Origin: Clostridiaceae bacterium UBA4839
GTDB lineage: Bacteria > Bacillota > Clostridia > Clostridiales > Caloramatoraceae
NCBI GenBank assembly: GCA_002400085.1
Contig: DHEX01000002.1
Location: 17,955 to 32,171, forward strand
DNA length: 14,217 nucleotides
Direction: 5' to 3'
Shown here: positions 13,334 through 14,217 of the stretch, piece by piece
How positions within the stretch are numbered: position 1 is the first letter of the stretch
Layout of the letters: each line of letters begins with the position of its first letter
Made by a program: the position numbers and the translations under genes
Notes under the pieces: generated by a model
Database searches by the model: none
What the model was told of the DNA's origin: nothing
The model's input: only the letters and a program-made list of their open reading frames with translations

Positions 13334-14217
13334 ATGTTTGTTGATATCTACAGAGCCAAGGGGAAAAATGGCTATATATATGATATTACATTTAATCCAA
13401 AAGTAGACTTTAATATTTTAAAATCTACACGAAATGTAAAATCCATGGAGATAATAGCACAAAGGATTGAATTTCAATATGCTTATTCAGTTATAAAAAG
13501 CATTTATAAAATGCCTGCTTTTTTAGCAAGGCTTACGGCTAATAGCAGGGATATTTCAAATATTGTTTTTAAAAGGAGCAAGCTTAAAATTAAGTGCAGC
13601 CCTATTAAGTATGAAAAAGTTGATATTTCAAATTCTGACCTTTCAAAAATAGAGGAGATTATTATAGGAAGGATTATTAGTCTTGAAAGGCTTATCGAAA
13701 TATCCAAAAATTTGGGATATGAAAGAGGCGACACCATAAATATAATTCAAGCTCTTTATTGTGAGAGACGAATAAAAATGATGCCTTCAAGAATAAATAG
13801 AAAAAATGAAAGAATTTGCAATATATCGAAAAAAAAAGCTTGTAAGGATTGTTCTATGGGATTTAAGCGAGATGATATACTTCTTTATGCTGCTGATAAT
13901 TATAATGTTAAAATAACTAGAAATATAAATATAAAAAAGATGGAATTGGAAAGAATGTATAATGACGCTAAGGTTGGAGTAAATAATTTTATAAAATCAA
14001 AAAACTCTAATTGTTCCATAATATGTGCCCCGGGAGCCTTTGAAGTTGAAGTGCTATCGGAACCTTTAGGCAGCATAATTAAAAATGGGGGAAGGATTTT
14101 ATTTATTACTTCAAATATTTCCATGAGAAAAGTAGAGGAAGGATTTAAAAACTCTATAGAAGGAGTAAAGGTTAAAATAATTGGCGATGAATTTGTAAAC
14201 TTTAGAGATTTTGACAT
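13334..14217 (+). CDS. ComFA-like protein, degenerate Walker A, 3' truncated
   Basis: This frame stays open to the window edge, giving the first 294 residues. Residues 1-155 are not recognised. Then comes a cysteine cluster (C162, C170, C173 in ICNISKKKACKDCSMGF) resembling the zinc-binding region of ComFA, and an ATPase-like segment SIICAPGAFEVEVLSEPLGS (228-247) followed by GGRILFITSNISMRKVEEGF. From memory, ComFA, the ATPase that drives DNA uptake in competence, has GAGKTE at this place followed by a similar ILFxxP-type strand. Here the loop reads GAFEVE, so the ATP-binding Lys and Thr appear lost. ATG follows GGAG by ten bases, 17 bases after recD2. The missing C-terminus would hold the remaining helicase motifs. 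Function is uncertain: it may be a structural derivative that no longer hydrolyses ATP. Confidence 0.65.
   Translation, partial: MFVDIYRAKGKNGYIYDITFNPKVDFNILKSTRNVKSMEIIAQRIEFQYAYSVIKSIYKMPAFLARLTANSRDISNIVFKRSKLKIKCSPIKYEKVDISNSDLSKIEEIIIGRIISLERLIEISKNLGYERGDTINIIQALYCERRIKMMPSRINRKNERICNISKKKACKDCSMGFKRDDILLYAADNYNVKITRNINIKKMELERMYNDAKVGVNNFIKSKNSNCSIICAPGAFEVEVLSEPLGSIIKNGGRILFITSNISMRKVEEGFKNSIEGVKVKIIGDEFVNFRDFD

Noticed and set aside
13900..14217. A minus-strand open frame at the right edge
   Set aside because: The plus-strand frame here is continuous from 13334, closely spaced after recD2 and contains recognisable motifs, so the opposite frame is a shadow.

Overview
The window looks like chromosomal DNA from a spore-forming, low-GC member of the Clostridia (Clostridium sensu lato). 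The reasons are the AT-rich codon use, strong Shine-Dalgarno (SD) sequences, frequent TTG/GTG starts, the order spoIID - spoIIQ-type M23 protein - spoIIID - mreB/mbl, a yyaC-type spore gene, an S-box ahead of metK, and recD2 followed by a ComFA-like gene. No phage, plasmid, CRISPR or rRNA genes are visible.

Layout. Positions 35-4370 form a plus-strand block of sporulation and cell-shape genes: spoIID (engulfment murein hydrolase), a membrane-anchored LytM/M23 protein with a plausible sigma-F promoter, spoIIID (mother-cell transcription factor), an MreB/Mbl-type actin, and a small membrane protein resembling an ECF S component. A palindromic MITE-like element (4400-4674) separates this block from minus-strand yyaC (4682-5242). 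An unknown membrane-anchored protein (5480-6115) follows, with a very good sigma-G-type promoter. It converges with a ttcA-like tRNA thiolation gene on the minus strand (6125-6865). Next come a Val-Thr-Tyr tRNA operon with promoter and terminator (7019-7346), then a SAM-I riboswitch with its terminator driving metK (7499-9018). After a 400-base repeat-rich gap come a minus-strand MFS transporter (9418-10695), recD2 (11094-13316) and a ComFA-like gene that runs off the right edge.

The gaps between genes hold most of the unexplained structure: (i) a structured repeat of about 90 bp, present as a tandem pair after spoIID, once after the tRNA operon and as a degenerate trace near 9371; (ii) the MITE-like family with one full copy, one solo end beside recD2 and one fragment near 9281; (iii) an element whose 25-bp inverted ends are themselves palindromes (9134-9281); (iv) a nearly perfect 69-bp palindrome after metK; and (v) a folded leader between the S-box terminator and metK.

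The protein-level oddity is the ComFA-like gene. Its cysteine cluster and ATPase-like fold are recognisable, but the Walker A loop appears to have lost its GKT residues. I see no clear new multi-gene system. The best leads are this altered ComFA-like protein, the structured repeat family, and the unknown gene behind the sigma-G-type promoter.

Start codons: for several genes the longest open frame begins upstream of, or inside, the SD sequence. The coordinates given here use the start that fits the SD.
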